NCBI RefSeq assembly: GCF_020884795.1
Contig: NZ_BBZF01000015.1
Coordinates: 1-64,000, forward strand
DNA length: 64,000 nucleotides
Source: Micromonospora okii
Lineage (GTDB): Bacteria > Actinomycetota > Actinomycetes > Mycobacteriales > Micromonosporaceae
Direction of reading: 5' to 3'
A program made the position numbers and the translations under genes. Each line of letters begins with the position of its first letter. The stretch's first letter is position 1. Of this stretch, positions 1 to 8,403 are shown piece by piece. The notes below the pieces were generated by a model. It saw only the letters and a program-made list of their open reading frames with translations, did not search any database and had not been told where the DNA came from.

Positions 1-474
1 CCCGGTGGCTGCGATTTTCATGCACTGCTGAGCAGGAAGACCGTTGGTCGCCACCCACAGCGCATGATTCCGCGCAAGCAGCTCTAGCCCGGCCCCGACC
101 TCTGGTAACAGCCGGAGAGCGCGACGGCGGCATGCTCGGAAGGTACGGGCCGCCACGGCCGCCCGACTAGGATCGCCGCGCAGCGATTCAATGATCGTTG
201 CCCACACCCGTATCTCGTGCGAATGCAGCGATTCCGCCACGGCCGTAGGGAGCCCGGCGCCTGTGGCTGGCAGCCATAGCACTTCCCAGCCGCTGACGGA
301 GGTGAGTGGCCCGGTATGGCGATGGGGATGCCGTGCCCATATCTTGCGGATATACGACATAGCCTGATCCGCTGCCGTGGAATCTGCGGCCAGGTTCTCC
401 GAAGCAAGCACCTGGGTAACTGATTCGCGGGTGGCGCGAATGTCGTCGACGAGCGTATCGTCAAGGTCGAGCAC
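1..474 (-). CDS. HAD-family hydrolase, partial (3' end off the left edge)
   Basis: The reading frame is open to position 1, so only the first 158 residues are visible. HAD motif I is clear near the N-terminus (MLDLDDTL, Asp3/Asp5) and a motif II-like stretch WVATNG appears near residue 143; motifs III and IV would lie outside the window. The only plausible start after the in-frame TAG at 496-498 is GTG at 474. Its distance from the AGGAG at 493-497 is unusually long (about 18 nt), so the start is uncertain. It contains a TTA leucine codon at 106-108. It is divergent from the glycosyltransferase and probably dephosphorylates an intermediate of the neighbouring pathway (inference). Confidence 0.75.
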   Translation of the reverse strand, partial: MLDLDDTLVDDIRATRESVTQVLASENLAADSTAADQAMSYIRKIWARHPHRHTGPLTSVSGWEVLWLPATGAGLPTAVAESLHSHEIRVWATIIESLRGDPSRAAVAARTFRACRRRALRLLPEVGAGLELLARNHALWVATNGLPAQQCMKIAATG

Positions 475-550
475 GACAACGTTCGTGGTCGTCTCCTAGA
501 GAAGGACGTACTCCCCGGGAGCGTTGCGCCCCGGTCCCTTAATGTGTAAC

Positions 551-577
551 CTGCTGTCAATCTCGCCTCGATCGAGG
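551..577. promoter_or_regulatory. shared motif and palindrome in HAD/GT divergent promoter region
   Basis: CTGCTGTCAATCTCGCC at 551-567 matches 14 of 17 positions of a sequence at 16542-16558, in the other divergent intergenic region of the island. On the minus strand the motif contains TTGACAG, which resembles a -35 box, but I see no convincing -10 at standard spacing. It is followed by the 12-bp perfect palindrome CCTCGATCGAGG at 566-577. It may be an operator or promoter element common to the cluster. Confidence 0.4.
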
Positions 578-631
578 AAACTGGCGCTTCGGAGGCGTTT
601 GTAGAGCGGGGTACCGTCTATTTGGAGTCTC

Positions 632-1702
632 ATGAAGATCGATATCGCACACCCGGGGTATCTGCCCGTGCAGCCGTCCGACCTGGAAAGCAAAGGTCTG
701 GGTGGCAACGAGACCGCGCTCGTACTTGCCGCCCGTGGCCTCGCAGCGAGGGGACATGATGTGCGGGTTTTCGCCGACTGTCCCCGTGTCGAGGACCAGG
801 GGGTGCGCTGGCTTCCTTTACCCTCCTTGCGTGAAGAAGAGCACCGGGACGTAATCATGTTCTGGGTGCGCACGAAGCGGGTTGAGCCCGGAAAATTCAA
901 CGCGCCCGTCAGGGTGGCAAAGCTGGGGTTGAAGACGCCGAACGACAGCCTCCTGGATCAGGTTCTAAACGACGACATCAACGTCCTGATTGCGTTCTCT
1001 GAATTTCAGCGACGCCTTTACCTGGACGGCTTTGGCTATCCCGAAACGGCGAATTGGGTCGTCACTGCCGATGGGTTGGACATGTCGCACTACGCCCGGA
1101 GGTTACCCAAGGCGCCGGGGAGGTTTTTACACGCCGCGAACCCGAAACGCGGATTGGAGCCTCTTCTGGACATGTGGCCTACCATTCGTCGGGCGCATCC
1201 AGGCGCGGAGCTGTTCGTGGCGTCGAGTCACCTGCTGCGAGGGATTACCGCAGACGAGGACGAGCGGCGTGCGGGAGATCTGTACCGGCGCGCGGCCTCG
1301 ATGTCGGCGGACGGCGTGCGGTTCCTGGGGCGGGTCGCGAAGCCTGACCTGGTCGAGTTGCAGCTGACCGCGCAGTTCTATCTGTATCCCACCACGTACC
1401 CGGAGACCTGCTGCATAGCGGCGCTGGAGGCCGCCGCTGCAGGCGATGTGATCGTGTGTTCGCCGGCGGGCGCGCTGCCGGACCGGGTTGTGGACGACGT
1501 GACGGGTTTTCTGATTGACGGGGATCCTGCGGACCCGGCGGTGGCCCGGCGCTTTGCCGACCGGATCGCGCTGCTGCGCGAGGATCCTTCGCGCCTGGCA
1601 AGGATGTCGCAGGCGGCTCGTGACCTGGCTGCGACCCACGACTATGCGCATGTGTTGCCCGTCTGGGAGGAGGCGTTCACGCGGACCATGAGGTCCGCGT
1701 GA
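632..1702 (+). CDS. GT4-like glycosyltransferase
   Basis: A 356-residue GT-B fold protein. The N-terminal Rossmann half carries GLGGNETALVLAARGLAARGH (residues 23-43), the glycine-rich acceptor-side loop of GT4 enzymes. The C-terminal half carries YPETCCIAALEAAAAGDVIV (about 255-275), the EX7E-type donor-binding region, followed by a conserved GALPD. It should transfer a sugar from a nucleotide-sugar donor. The ATG has a GGAG 5 nt upstream. It contains two TTA codons (818-820, 1103-1105). It is convergent with the APH-type kinase and divergent from the HAD gene. In this context it may glycosylate the deazaguanine product, but the acceptor is unknown. Confidence 0.8.
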   Translation: MKIDIAHPGYLPVQPSDLESKGLGGNETALVLAARGLAARGHDVRVFADCPRVEDQGVRWLPLPSLREEEHRDVIMFWVRTKRVEPGKFNAPVRVAKLGLKTPNDSLLDQVLNDDINVLIAFSEFQRRLYLDGFGYPETANWVVTADGLDMSHYARRLPKAPGRFLHAANPKRGLEPLLDMWPTIRRAHPGAELFVASSHLLRGITADEDERRAGDLYRRAASMSADGVRFLGRVAKPDLVELQLTAQFYLYPTTYPETCCIAALEAAAAGDVIVCSPAGALPDRVVDDVTGFLIDGDPADPAVARRFADRIALLREDPSRLARMSQAARDLAATHDYAHVLPVWEEAFTRTMRSA

Positions 1703-1706
1703 ACGC
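1673..1706. terminator. strong hairpin over the GT stop codon
   Basis: A perfect 15-bp inverted repeat, GCGTTCACGCGGACC at 1673-1687 and its complement at 1692-1706, with an ATGA loop. It overlaps the last codons and stop of the glycosyltransferase and lies between convergent genes. There is no T-tract, as is usual in high-GC actinobacteria; it would serve both strands. Confidence 0.6.
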
Positions 1707-1732
1707 GGCTGGCCAGGGCCTTGGGGCGGGGA

Positions 1733-2680
1733 TCAGGCGTAGGGGTTGGTGCTGTTGTAAAGCATTTCGACCCGCTCGTGCTGGACGGTGAACTCCTCGC
1801 GGCGGCGGTCGCGCTGCTTCCACAAGACCGCCAGCCACCGCAGGGCGCAGGTGCGCTGGTTTGCGGTGAACTGGCGTCGGTTTGCGTCGGTGACGCCGAG
1901 GTCGGGCAGCAGCTGCGTCCAGATGCTGTCCGGGACCGCGCGGCCGGAGATGTGCTCGATGAGGTCAGCGGCGTCGAAGGCAACGTTGCTGAAGCCGGCG
2001 TACTCGAAGTCGACGCAGGCAGCGCCGTTATCGGTCGTCATCCAGTTGAGCAGGTTCGCGTCACCGCGAGACAGGACCGGCATGGCTGGCGCCGTGACCA
2101 GGGCCGCGTCGCCGCTGCGCTGCCATGCCGCGAGCAGCTGCTGCATGGCAGGGGTGAGCGGGTCGTCGGGCTGGCCGGCCAGCTGCTCCGGCCACGCTTG
2201 CGTCAGGCGGACCATGTAGTGCTCGCCGGTGTCGATCCGGGGAAGTCCGGCCAGCAGACCGGTCAGGGGTACGGCCTGTAGCTGCGTGGTGGTGTGCGCG
2301 AGGGCGCGCAGGGCAGCCAGCTGGTCCGCGGCCTCGATCAGTGGCTTGCCGTGGAGCCGGGTCATGCCGATCGCGGGTTCGACCGGTGCCTCGTCGCGCC
2401 ATAGCGGGGCGGGGACGGTGCCGAGCTGGTGCGGGGCGAGCAGGGTCAGGGCGGCCCACTCTCGCTCCATGCGCTGCCGGTCGGTCTTGACGTACAGCTT
2501 AATTACCACGTCGTCGCCGTGTGGAGACGTCCACAGGTAGAGGTCGTTCTGCATTCCTCCGGTGAGGGGACGTAGACCCAGCGTCGACAGCGCGGCGTCA
2601 CGGTCGTTGTCGGCACCGGCGCGTACGCGGCGGAGCTCGGCGAGCAGGCCAGTGGGGACGTCGATGAGCGGGACAGGCAT
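1733..2680 (-). CDS. APH-type phosphotransferase
   Basis: A 315-residue protein of the aminoglycoside phosphotransferase/choline kinase fold. The Brenner-type motif reads LSRGDANLLNWM (about 203-214; catalytic Asp kept, the usual His replaced by Arg) and the metal-binding motif is CVDFEYAG (about 221-228). The N-terminal lobe shows the nucleotide-binding Lys in VVIKLYVK. Family members phosphorylate hydroxyls of small molecules such as sugars, choline and antibiotics. It is the last gene of the minus-strand array, 98 nt after the second thymidylate-kinase-like gene. The start at ATG 2680 was chosen because homology begins there; the frame stays open upstream. It may modify the end product or act as self-resistance (inference). 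Confidence 0.75.
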   Translation of the reverse strand: MPVPLIDVPTGLLAELRRVRAGADNDRDAALSTLGLRPLTGGMQNDLYLWTSPHGDDVVIKLYVKTDRQRMEREWAALTLLAPHQLGTVPAPLWRDEAPVEPAIGMTRLHGKPLIEAADQLAALRALAHTTTQLQAVPLTGLLAGLPRIDTGEHYMVRLTQAWPEQLAGQPDDPLTPAMQQLLAAWQRSGDAALVTAPAMPVLSRGDANLLNWMTTDNGAACVDFEYAGFSNVAFDAADLIEHISGRAVPDSIWTQLLPDLGVTDANRRQFTANQRTCALRWLAVLWKQRDRRREEFTVQHERVEMLYNSTNPYA

Positions 2681-2778
2681 GGGATCTTCGGCTCCAGGTT
2701 GATGGAACGAAACGGACTGTAGGGGACCGACCGTAGTGGTCGGGCTTCGCCGCCGAGCGCGTGACGCGGCCAGGGATG

Positions 2779-3447
2779 TCACGAGATGGTGGACAAGACG
2801 ACGGCGGATGGGGTCAGGTCGGCGACGGCGGCGAGCACCGCATGGTGCGCGTCGTCGGTGCCGAGTCCGCTGACGTCGACGACACGTAGGTCGGGGTTGC
2901 TCTCGGCGAGGGCCGTGTAGGCGTCGTGGACGTAGCGCAGGAACGCACGCTGCTCGTCGGTGTACGGGTGGCCTTGCCGCTGCTCGGCGCGGGCGATGGC
3001 GTCGTCGGGGGGAAGGCGCAGCCACACTGACCGGTGGGCGGCTGGGCCGGCGAACGTGCCGACCTGCTGCAGCCAGGCGATCGCCTCGTCCGGTGGGGTC
3101 CGGTGTTTCTGAAGCAGCCCGGCGAGGCTGTAGGAGTAGAGGGTGTGCAGGCCGCGGTCTTCGATGACGGTGCTCCCCGCGGTGAGCACGCGGGCGATGT
3201 AGGTGGTGTAGGTGTCGGCGCGGATCGCGGCCGCGAGGTAGGTGTCGGTGAGCACGCTGTCGTGCCGGGAGAACGGGTCGCCGGAGCCGAACAAGGTCAG
3301 CAGGGCCTGGCCGAGCGGTTCGGCGTCGCGCGTGAGGTTGTCGGGCAGGTATGTGACGGCGGCGTCGCGCTGGGAGAGGTGCGCGGCCAGGGCGCGGGAT
3401 TGGGTGGTTTTCCCGGCGCCGGGCAGTCCCTCGAAGGCGATCAGCAT
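2779..3447 (-). CDS. thymidylate-kinase-like P-loop kinase (second copy)
   Basis: A 222-residue P-loop NTPase of the dTMP kinase superfamily. Walker A is GLPGAGKTT (7-15). A switch motif EDRGLHTLYSYSLAGLL (about 96-112) corresponds to the DRY/DRF region of thymidylate kinases, and a lid-like stretch with Arg and Gln follows (about 153-165). It overlaps the upstream inositol-monophosphatase-like gene by 7 nt, so it is translationally coupled. A related kinase lies at 9119-9916. Two divergent copies in one biosynthetic array argue against housekeeping dTMP kinase and for phosphorylation of a pathway nucleotide or sugar phosphate; the substrate is unknown. Confidence 0.75.
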   Translation of the reverse strand: MLIAFEGLPGAGKTTQSRALAAHLSQRDAAVTYLPDNLTRDAEPLGQALLTLFGSGDPFSRHDSVLTDTYLAAAIRADTYTTYIARVLTAGSTVIEDRGLHTLYSYSLAGLLQKHRTPPDEAIAWLQQVGTFAGPAAHRSVWLRLPPDDAIARAEQRQGHPYTDEQRAFLRYVHDAYTALAESNPDLRVVDVSGLGTDDAHHAVLAAVADLTPSAVVLSTIS

Positions 3448-4265
3448 GAGGCGGCCCTTCTGACGTATCGAGTTCCGGTGGTGGCGGTGGTCAGGATGTG
3501 CAGGAGGGCCCCGGTGAGTCCGGGTGCGGAGGCGATCGTGGTCAGCGACCGGCTGTCGTGCGGGCTGCCGTCGGTGTCGATGACGGCCGCGCCCGCCGCG
3601 CGGGCGATCGCGACGCCGGCGGCCATGTCCCAGTCCCGGTTGCCCAGGGTGATGCTGGCGTCGAGGGTGCCGTCCGCGACGAGCGCGAGGTCGACGGCTG
3701 CGGAGCCGAGCATGCGTACCTTCTCCGCGACCGGCGCGAGCGCGGTGTGCAGGGCGACGGCGACAGCATTGCGTTCCGGCGCGTCGTCGCCGGTGCCGTA
3801 GTCACCGATTGCGATCATTGCGGCCGGCAGGCCGCTGACGGTTGACGGTGCGATCGGGTGCCCGTCACGCCAGGCGCCGATGCCGGGTGCCGCCCAGTAG
3901 GTGCGGTCGAGCGCGGGCAGGCTGATCACGCCGAGCAGTGGCTGGATGCCGTCGGTCAGCGCCAGGGAGACGCCGTAGAGCGGCAGGCCGTGGACGAGGT
4001 TGAGGGTGCCGTCGACCGGGTCCAGGACCCACCGGTGCGGGGTGGCCGGGTTGCCGCCCGACTCTTCCCCGAACCGGTCGATGCCGGGCGTGCGCTCGGC
4101 CAGGAATGTGAGGATCTCGCGTTCGATGGCGTGGTCGAGGTCCGTGGCCACGTCCCTGTCGCCTTTGGTAACGACCTGTTGGACGGCCTGGGTCTTCAGC
4201 CGCCGGGTGCCGCGGCGCACGGCGTCGCGTGCGACGTCAAGCATGACGGCGAGGTCGATCTTCAT
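3441..4265 (-). CDS. inositol monophosphatase family phosphatase
   Basis: A 274-residue Mg2+-dependent phosphatase of the IMPase/FBPase/CysQ superfamily. All signature elements are present: GEES (66-69), DPVDGTLN (82-89) and WDMAAGVAIARAAGA (212-226), which bind the metals and the phosphate ester. Substrates in the family include inositol phosphates, histidinol phosphate, fructose bisphosphate and PAP. ATGA overlap with the upstream kinase and a 7-nt overlap with the downstream kinase show operon coupling. Placed among several kinases, it probably removes a phosphate from a sugar or cyclitol intermediate (inference). Confidence 0.85.
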   Translation of the reverse strand: MKIDLAVMLDVARDAVRRGTRRLKTQAVQQVVTKGDRDVATDLDHAIEREILTFLAERTPGIDRFGEESGGNPATPHRWVLDPVDGTLNLVHGLPLYGVSLALTDGIQPLLGVISLPALDRTYWAAPGIGAWRDGHPIAPSTVSGLPAAMIAIGDYGTGDDAPERNAVAVALHTALAPVAEKVRMLGSAAVDLALVADGTLDASITLGNRDWDMAAGVAIARAAGAAVIDTDGSPHDSRSLTTIASAPGLTGALLHILTTATTGTRYVRRAASC

Positions 4266-4894
4266 CGGATGGCGTCTCCCTGAGCGGGTGGTGCGGCTAT
4301 GTCGTGGAGGTAGTCGACGGCGGCGGCGAGGGTCCGCGCCGCTGTTGTGTCGGTGCGCAGGTGCAGCGCCGGGACGGTGATGGGGTCAGCAGTCGCCCGC
4401 AGCCGCTGGTAGAGGGCGAAGTCGCGGTTGGCAGCCGGGTGCTGGCCGTGCTGCTGGTCGGCGTCGAGGCGGGCACGCGCCACAGGCTCGGGGCACCAAC
4501 ATCTGATGATTGCCAACGGCTGGTGCAGTCCGGCCGCGAGTCGGACCACGGCGTCGATCTGGTAGCGGCGGGTGCAGGTGCGTTCAAGGATGACCGTGGC
4601 GTCCGGCTGCCGGCTCAGGTACTCGTGGGCGGCCTGGTGCAGCAGGGAGACCACGAAGTCGTCTTGGTCCCGGCTGTAGGTGACCTGGCCGCTGGCCGCG
4701 TAGAGCGCGGCCCGGACGTGGTCCTTGTCGAGCACCAGGCCGTGGCCGAGGTGCGCGTGCAGCGCAGCGGCCAGTGAGCTCTTGCCCGTGCCGGGCAGCC
4801 CGGCCAACTGCACGATCATCGCCGGTGTCCAGTGGTTTCGGGCAGCGGCGGCCGTTCGGGCAGCTGTGGCCAGCAGGAGCGCAGCAACTGTCAT
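4262..4894 (-). CDS. AAA_33/Zeta-type P-loop kinase
   Basis: A 210-residue P-loop protein with Walker A GLPGTGKSS (32-40), followed by LVLDKDHVRAAL, a pattern seen in gluconate-kinase-like, Zeta-toxin-like and adenylylsulfate-kinase-like small-molecule kinases. A basic segment ERTCTRRYQID (about 103-113) could bind a phosphorylated substrate. The ATG at 4894 forms an ATGA overlap with the upstream nucleotidyltransferase; an internal Met at residue 26 just before the P-loop is an alternative start. It lies in the coupled run of kinases and phosphatases. The exact substrate cannot be read from the sequence. Confidence 0.7.
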   Translation of the reverse strand: MTVAALLLATAARTAAAARNHWTPAMIVQLAGLPGTGKSSLAAALHAHLGHGLVLDKDHVRAALYAASGQVTYSRDQDDFVVSLLHQAAHEYLSRQPDATVILERTCTRRYQIDAVVRLAAGLHQPLAIIRCWCPEPVARARLDADQQHGQHPAANRDFALYQRLRATADPITVPALHLRTDTTAARTLAAAVDYLHDIAAPPAQGDAIR

Positions 4895-5703
4895 CCGGTC
4901 TGCGCCGGCACGGCCACCACGGTGGCTGCAGCCGTCGGGGCGGCGCTGTGGGCGCTGTACCGCAGCGCGTCGGCCAGCGCGGGCCAGCGGCGCTGCGCGG
5001 CGATACGGGCCAGAGTGTGCAGAAACCCGTCATTGCGGCTCAGGATCGGCAACGGCTCCAGATCCGCACCGTGCTGCGGCGCAGGTGTCCGGCGGGCGAG
5101 GACGGAGGTGATGTCGGCAGGTTCGCTAGTATGTGCCAGCCGTGTGCACAGGTCGAGGGTGAGGCCGGGGACCACGGGATCGTCGAAGTCCCGGTGCAGG
5201 GCTGTGGACCGGCGCCCGGTGGCGTAGTAGCCGCAGCCGGTTAGGGCGTTCACAGCGTCGTCGGTGGCCTCGGCGGGGATGAGAATGTCGACGTCGCTGG
5301 ACTGGCGGGATCCGTCGCCGTGGTAGAGCAGGCTCGCGTGTGCGATCCCGTTGATTGCGGCGGCCGGGATGCCACGGCCGGTAAGGACGGTGATGACGCG
5401 GGCGGCTTCCCGGTGGTGCATACGCCAGCGGTGGGTGTTGAGCCGCCGCTGCCCGCGTAGGAACTGCTGCATCGGTCGGGCCAGGCTCGCCGTGTGGCCG
5501 TGGCGGTCGAGGCAATCGGCGAAGAGGCATAGCATCTTGGCGACGATGGCGTACTCCAGCACATCGCCGAGCGGCCGAATGTCCTCGTCGGCCAGGCCGA
5601 CGTCGGTTGCGGTACCGGGGGGTTCGCAGGCGGCGCGCAGCAGCCGGTACGCCCGAGGACAGCTGGTGGTGTCGGGAAAGAAAGTGGCGGGCGCGGCGGT
5701 CAT
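4891..5703 (-). CDS. uncharacterised nucleotidyltransferase family protein
   Basis: A 270-residue protein resembling the uncharacterised nucleotidyltransferase family (NTP_transf_5 type). The signature is INGIAHASLLYHGDGSRQSSD followed by VDILIP (about 118-142), with the Ser-x-Asp-x-Asp pair expected to bind metal; the Lys usual in the first motif is Asn here. Family members often sit next to HPr-kinase-like proteins in peptide and polysaccharide clusters, as here. The start at ATG 5703 gives an ATGA overlap with the upstream gene. It may transfer a nucleotidyl group to a sugar phosphate or other metabolite, but no member I know of has a firmly established reaction. Confidence 0.65.
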   Translation of the reverse strand: MTAAPATFFPDTTSCPRAYRLLRAACEPPGTATDVGLADEDIRPLGDVLEYAIVAKMLCLFADCLDRHGHTASLARPMQQFLRGQRRLNTHRWRMHHREAARVITVLTGRGIPAAAINGIAHASLLYHGDGSRQSSDVDILIPAEATDDAVNALTGCGYYATGRRSTALHRDFDDPVVPGLTLDLCTRLAHTSEPADITSVLARRTPAPQHGADLEPLPILSRNDGFLHTLARIAAQRRWPALADALRYSAHSAAPTAAATVVAVPAQTG

Positions 5704-6824
5704 CGGGGCTCCCTGGCGTCGGGGAGTGCACCGACGGCGTCGGCCAGGGCGGCCGGGTCGGTGCCGGCGTGGACGCGGTAGCAGGGCCGCGTGGCCAGCA
5801 TGGCGGCGGTGCTTAGCAGGTGGGCGTCGGTGACCTCGTCGGCAGGGCCGGGCACGAGCCACTGGTTGATGTGCGCGCTGGTGCCACGCGCCGGGTCGTG
5901 CATGAACATGCGGGTGTCGAGCAACGTCTGGTGCACCTCGTCGGGGTCGACGCGCTCGACGCTGACGCCGGTGCGACTGGGGTCGAAGTGCGGCCAGATC
6001 ATCACCGACGGGGTCATCCGGCTGGCGACCTTCCCGCCCCTGTGTAGCAGGTCAGAGAAGTCATCCGGCTCGATGACGATCTTCTGTGGGAAGCTCCACT
6101 TCTCGTCCGTCGTCAACGCCCGCTGTCCGGCGGGGACACGATGGCGCAGGTGCGGCAGGGCGGCGAGCGTGCCGATCCCGGCGCGCAATGGCATCGGCCA
6201 GGGGTAACCATTCAGGTTGTTGTCGTTGCCGTGCAGCATTAGCCGGTCGTTCGTCACGTAGTCGCCGCCGAGGTAATGCAGCCCGGCCAGTAGGGTGGTC
6301 GTCTTCCCTCGGCCGCGGTGGCCGGCGATCAGGATGCCACGCTCGCGAAAGGCGAAGGCGGCGGCGTGGACGTAGACCATCCCCTCGGCCAGCAGTTGCC
6401 CAGTCATTGCCTGCCGCACCAGTCGCGGCGCCCACAACGCGGTCGCCTCCGCCGTCGCGCACCGGACCCCGATCTTCCTCGCCTTTTGGTCGGCATGCAG
6501 CAAAGTGCCCCGGTCGGGCACCCAAAATGTGCTCAACGGCCCGTCCGCGACTTCGTAGGCGTAGGTCTGCGGGCCGATGTCAAAGCGCCGCCCATCCGTC
6601 GTGGGTTCGGCGCTGCTTTCGATGTCTGGATCGAGGGTGAGGTAGATGTACCAGGTCGCGGGCCCGGCGGGTTGTTCGTCGTAGGAGTACAGGATTCGCC
6701 GGGCCTCGGCCAGCGCCTGCGCGCTGTCGGTGTGGAGGGTGACGGTGGCGTTGCCGCACCGGAACGTCGCGGCGCAGCCGCTGGTGGTGACCGAGGCCGG
6801 GCTGATAGCTGTGGAGTAGGTCAT
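5700..6824 (-). CDS. HPr-kinase-like P-loop protein
   Basis: A 374-residue protein with a C-terminal HprK-like nucleotide-binding domain: MVYVHAAAFAF (149-159), then Walker A AGHRGRGKTTT (167-177) and DYVTNDRLML, the arrangement found in HPr kinase/phosphorylase and in the HprK homologues of lasso-peptide clusters. The N-terminal 140 residues look like the beta-rich domain of these homologues rather than the HprK N-terminal domain. No PTS genes are nearby, so HPr is an unlikely substrate; a small molecule is more likely (inference). ATGA overlaps join it to both neighbours. Confidence 0.7.
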   Translation of the reverse strand: MTYSTAISPASVTTSGCAATFRCGNATVTLHTDSAQALAEARRILYSYDEQPAGPATWYIYLTLDPDIESSAEPTTDGRRFDIGPQTYAYEVADGPLSTFWVPDRGTLLHADQKARKIGVRCATAEATALWAPRLVRQAMTGQLLAEGMVYVHAAAFAFRERGILIAGHRGRGKTTTLLAGLHYLGGDYVTNDRLMLHGNDNNLNGYPWPMPLRAGIGTLAALPHLRHRVPAGQRALTTDEKWSFPQKIVIEPDDFSDLLHRGGKVASRMTPSVMIWPHFDPSRTGVSVERVDPDEVHQTLLDTRMFMHDPARGTSAHINQWLVPGPADEVTDAHLLSTAAMLATRPCYRVHAGTDPAALADAVGALPDAREPR

Positions 6825-7624
6825 CGGCTCTCCGTTTCGCGACGGTGCGGCGTGTGCACCGGCAGATGGCGGTGCGCGTGCCAGGCCAGCGCGGCGAGCG
6901 CGGATCCTTCCGCGGTGCGGTAGAACTCCGGCAGGCTCGCGCCACCGAGGGCCTGGCGCAACCAGGTGGGCTCGACGGCCTGCTGTGCGGTGCCCCAGGC
7001 GGCAAGTCCGGCACCGGTGAGCTGGAATTCGTCGCCGACCCGCACGGCGGTGATCTCGACGGCCGGCGCGCGCCGGTACTTGTCCGCGTCGAGGTCGACC
7101 CGCTCAGCGGGCGGGTGTCCGGCGGCGGGCAGGTCGGTGTAGAAGTTGAATACCGTGGCCGGACCGTCGAGCACGAGGGTGAGGTGCCAGCCGCCGAAGG
7201 GAATCACTGCCAGTGCACCGGCGGGGCATTCCTGATATCGCAGAGCCGGCTGGCCGGCGGCGGTCCGCCAGGCGGTGATCATCAGCGTGCGGCCGGTCAA
7301 GGCCTGAAAGACCTCTAGCTGCGCCGGGGTGTTCCAGTGCCCGGTCGAGCGGTGCAGCTCCCCGCCGGGCAGCACGCCGGGTTGGTACTCGACCAGGTCG
7401 GCGAACCAGTCGCTGCCGAACGCATGCCGGCGCGGCAGGACATCGCGGTGGGCGGTGTAGAGCAGCTGATCGTTCCCGGTGCCGTGGCGCAGGACGGCGT
7501 CGCTGACGAATACCGTGTTCCCGCCGTCGCGGTGGCGGGCCAGGAGGTCGGACAGGAGGAAGTCGGCACCAGCGTCATGCTCGGGCCGCATGTTCAGCGA
7601 CGCGGCCGACGCGATCGTGGTCAT
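6821..7624 (-). CDS. cupin, glucose-6-phosphate-isomerase-like
   Basis: A 267-residue protein with one recognisable cupin domain. The metal-binding set reads H91, H96, E104 (GELHRSTGHWN...LEVFQALTGR) and H147 (IPFGGWHLTLVL), very like the archaeal-type cupin glucose-6-phosphate isomerase (PF06560-like), including the FNFYTD end of the barrel. The C-terminal third (about residues 175-267) is not recognised. It probably isomerises a phosphosugar. Its position between a HAD phosphatase and an HprK-like protein, with ATGA overlaps on both sides, fits a sugar-phosphate-processing role. Confidence 0.7.
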   Translation of the reverse strand: MTTIASAASLNMRPEHDAGADFLLSDLLARHRDGGNTVFVSDAVLRHGTGNDQLLYTAHRDVLPRRHAFGSDWFADLVEYQPGVLPGGELHRSTGHWNTPAQLEVFQALTGRTLMITAWRTAAGQPALRYQECPAGALAVIPFGGWHLTLVLDGPATVFNFYTDLPAAGHPPAERVDLDADKYRRAPAVEITAVRVGDEFQLTGAGLAAWGTAQQAVEPTWLRQALGGASLPEFYRTAEGSALAALAWHAHRHLPVHTPHRRETESR

Positions 7625-8403
7625 CGGGGGTCTTCCTTTCGGGTGATGCCGTCGGCATCGTTCGACAGGCAGGCGACAGACAGCGCGTCTACGAGCTGGT
7701 CGAGAGCGGCGACGGCGAGGACACCAGGTCGGGCCGGACGACCGGTCGGCTGGTACTGCACGGCCCGGCAGCCGGCATCCAACGCGCCCCGGACGTCGGT
7801 GAGCCAGTCGTCACCGACGTGAACCACTCTTTCCGGTGTGGTGTGCGCGCGCTCGGCGACCGTGGCGAAGACCTCCGGCCGTGGTTTCGCGATGCCGAGC
7901 TCCCCGGAGAACAGCATGTCGGCGAAGAACGGCGACAGCTCAAGGTCGTCAAGCAGCTGCCGGTGCACCTGGGGAGAGGTCGACAAGGTGTTCGAGGTCA
8001 GCACGAGCCGCGCACCAGTTCCGACCAGCGCCCGCAGCGCGTCCTGCGCGCCGTCGATGGGGTGCGGGCATCCGCGCAGACTCGCGTGGGTGTGCACGAC
8101 TTCGAGGACCGACAGCATCTCCGCCGTCGCCTGGACGGCGAGCGGATCGAGGATCCCGGCCAGCAGGTCGCCGACGCTGGGCTGCTGGCCGTCGTGGCGC
8201 TGCCGGTGAAGGGCGAGGCGATCGGCGGCAGTCACCGCGTGGCGGATCTGGGGGTCGGGCTTGGCCTGCCCGAACGCGTCCAGGACGCGGGTGAACTCGG
8301 CTACCCGCCAGTCCGTCACGGCTGTTCGGTCGCCGTGCACGATGAGGGTGCCCCACAGGTCGAGGCTGACCGTCCAGCCCGACAGGTCAGGTGAGGTGGT
8401 CAT
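7621..8403 (-). CDS. HAD-family phosphatase
   Basis: A 260-residue HAD hydrolase with a complete motif set: motif I LDLWGTL (Asp15 nucleophile; Trp takes the place of the second Asp, as in some haloacid-dehalogenase-like members), motif II LTSNT, motif III Lys in IAKPRPEVF, and motif IV GDDWLTDVRGALDAG. It should dephosphorylate a small phosphoester. The start at ATG 8403 overlaps the upstream gene stop (ATGA); an in-frame ATG at 8460 would place the junction palindrome inside the N-terminus and is less likely. Its 3' end also carries a palindrome copy. Confidence 0.8.
   Translation of the reverse strand: MTTSPDLSGWTVSLDLWGTLIVHGDRTAVTDWRVAEFTRVLDAFGQAKPDPQIRHAVTAADRLALHRQRHDGQQPSVGDLLAGILDPLAVQATAEMLSVLEVVHTHASLRGCPHPIDGAQDALRALVGTGARLVLTSNTLSTSPQVHRQLLDDLELSPFFADMLFSGELGIAKPRPEVFATVAERAHTTPERVVHVGDDWLTDVRGALDAGCRAVQYQPTGRPARPGVLAVAALDQLVDALSVACLSNDADGITRKEDPR
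7645..7659. repeat. junction palindrome copy 1 (GATGCCGnCGGCATC)
   Basis: GATGCCGTCGGCATC, a 15-bp palindrome with 7-bp arms, 20 nt upstream of the cupin start codon and inside the 3' end of the HAD gene. It is followed on the minus strand by CCCGAAAGGAAGACCCC, nearly the same as the sequence after copy 2, so this junction looks duplicated. Confidence 0.75.

Noticed and set aside
4891..6824. Lasso-peptide cluster suggested by HprK-like and nucleotidyltransferase genes
   Set aside because: No asparagine-synthetase-like cyclase, transglutaminase-type leader protease, PqqD-like protein or precursor peptide nearby.
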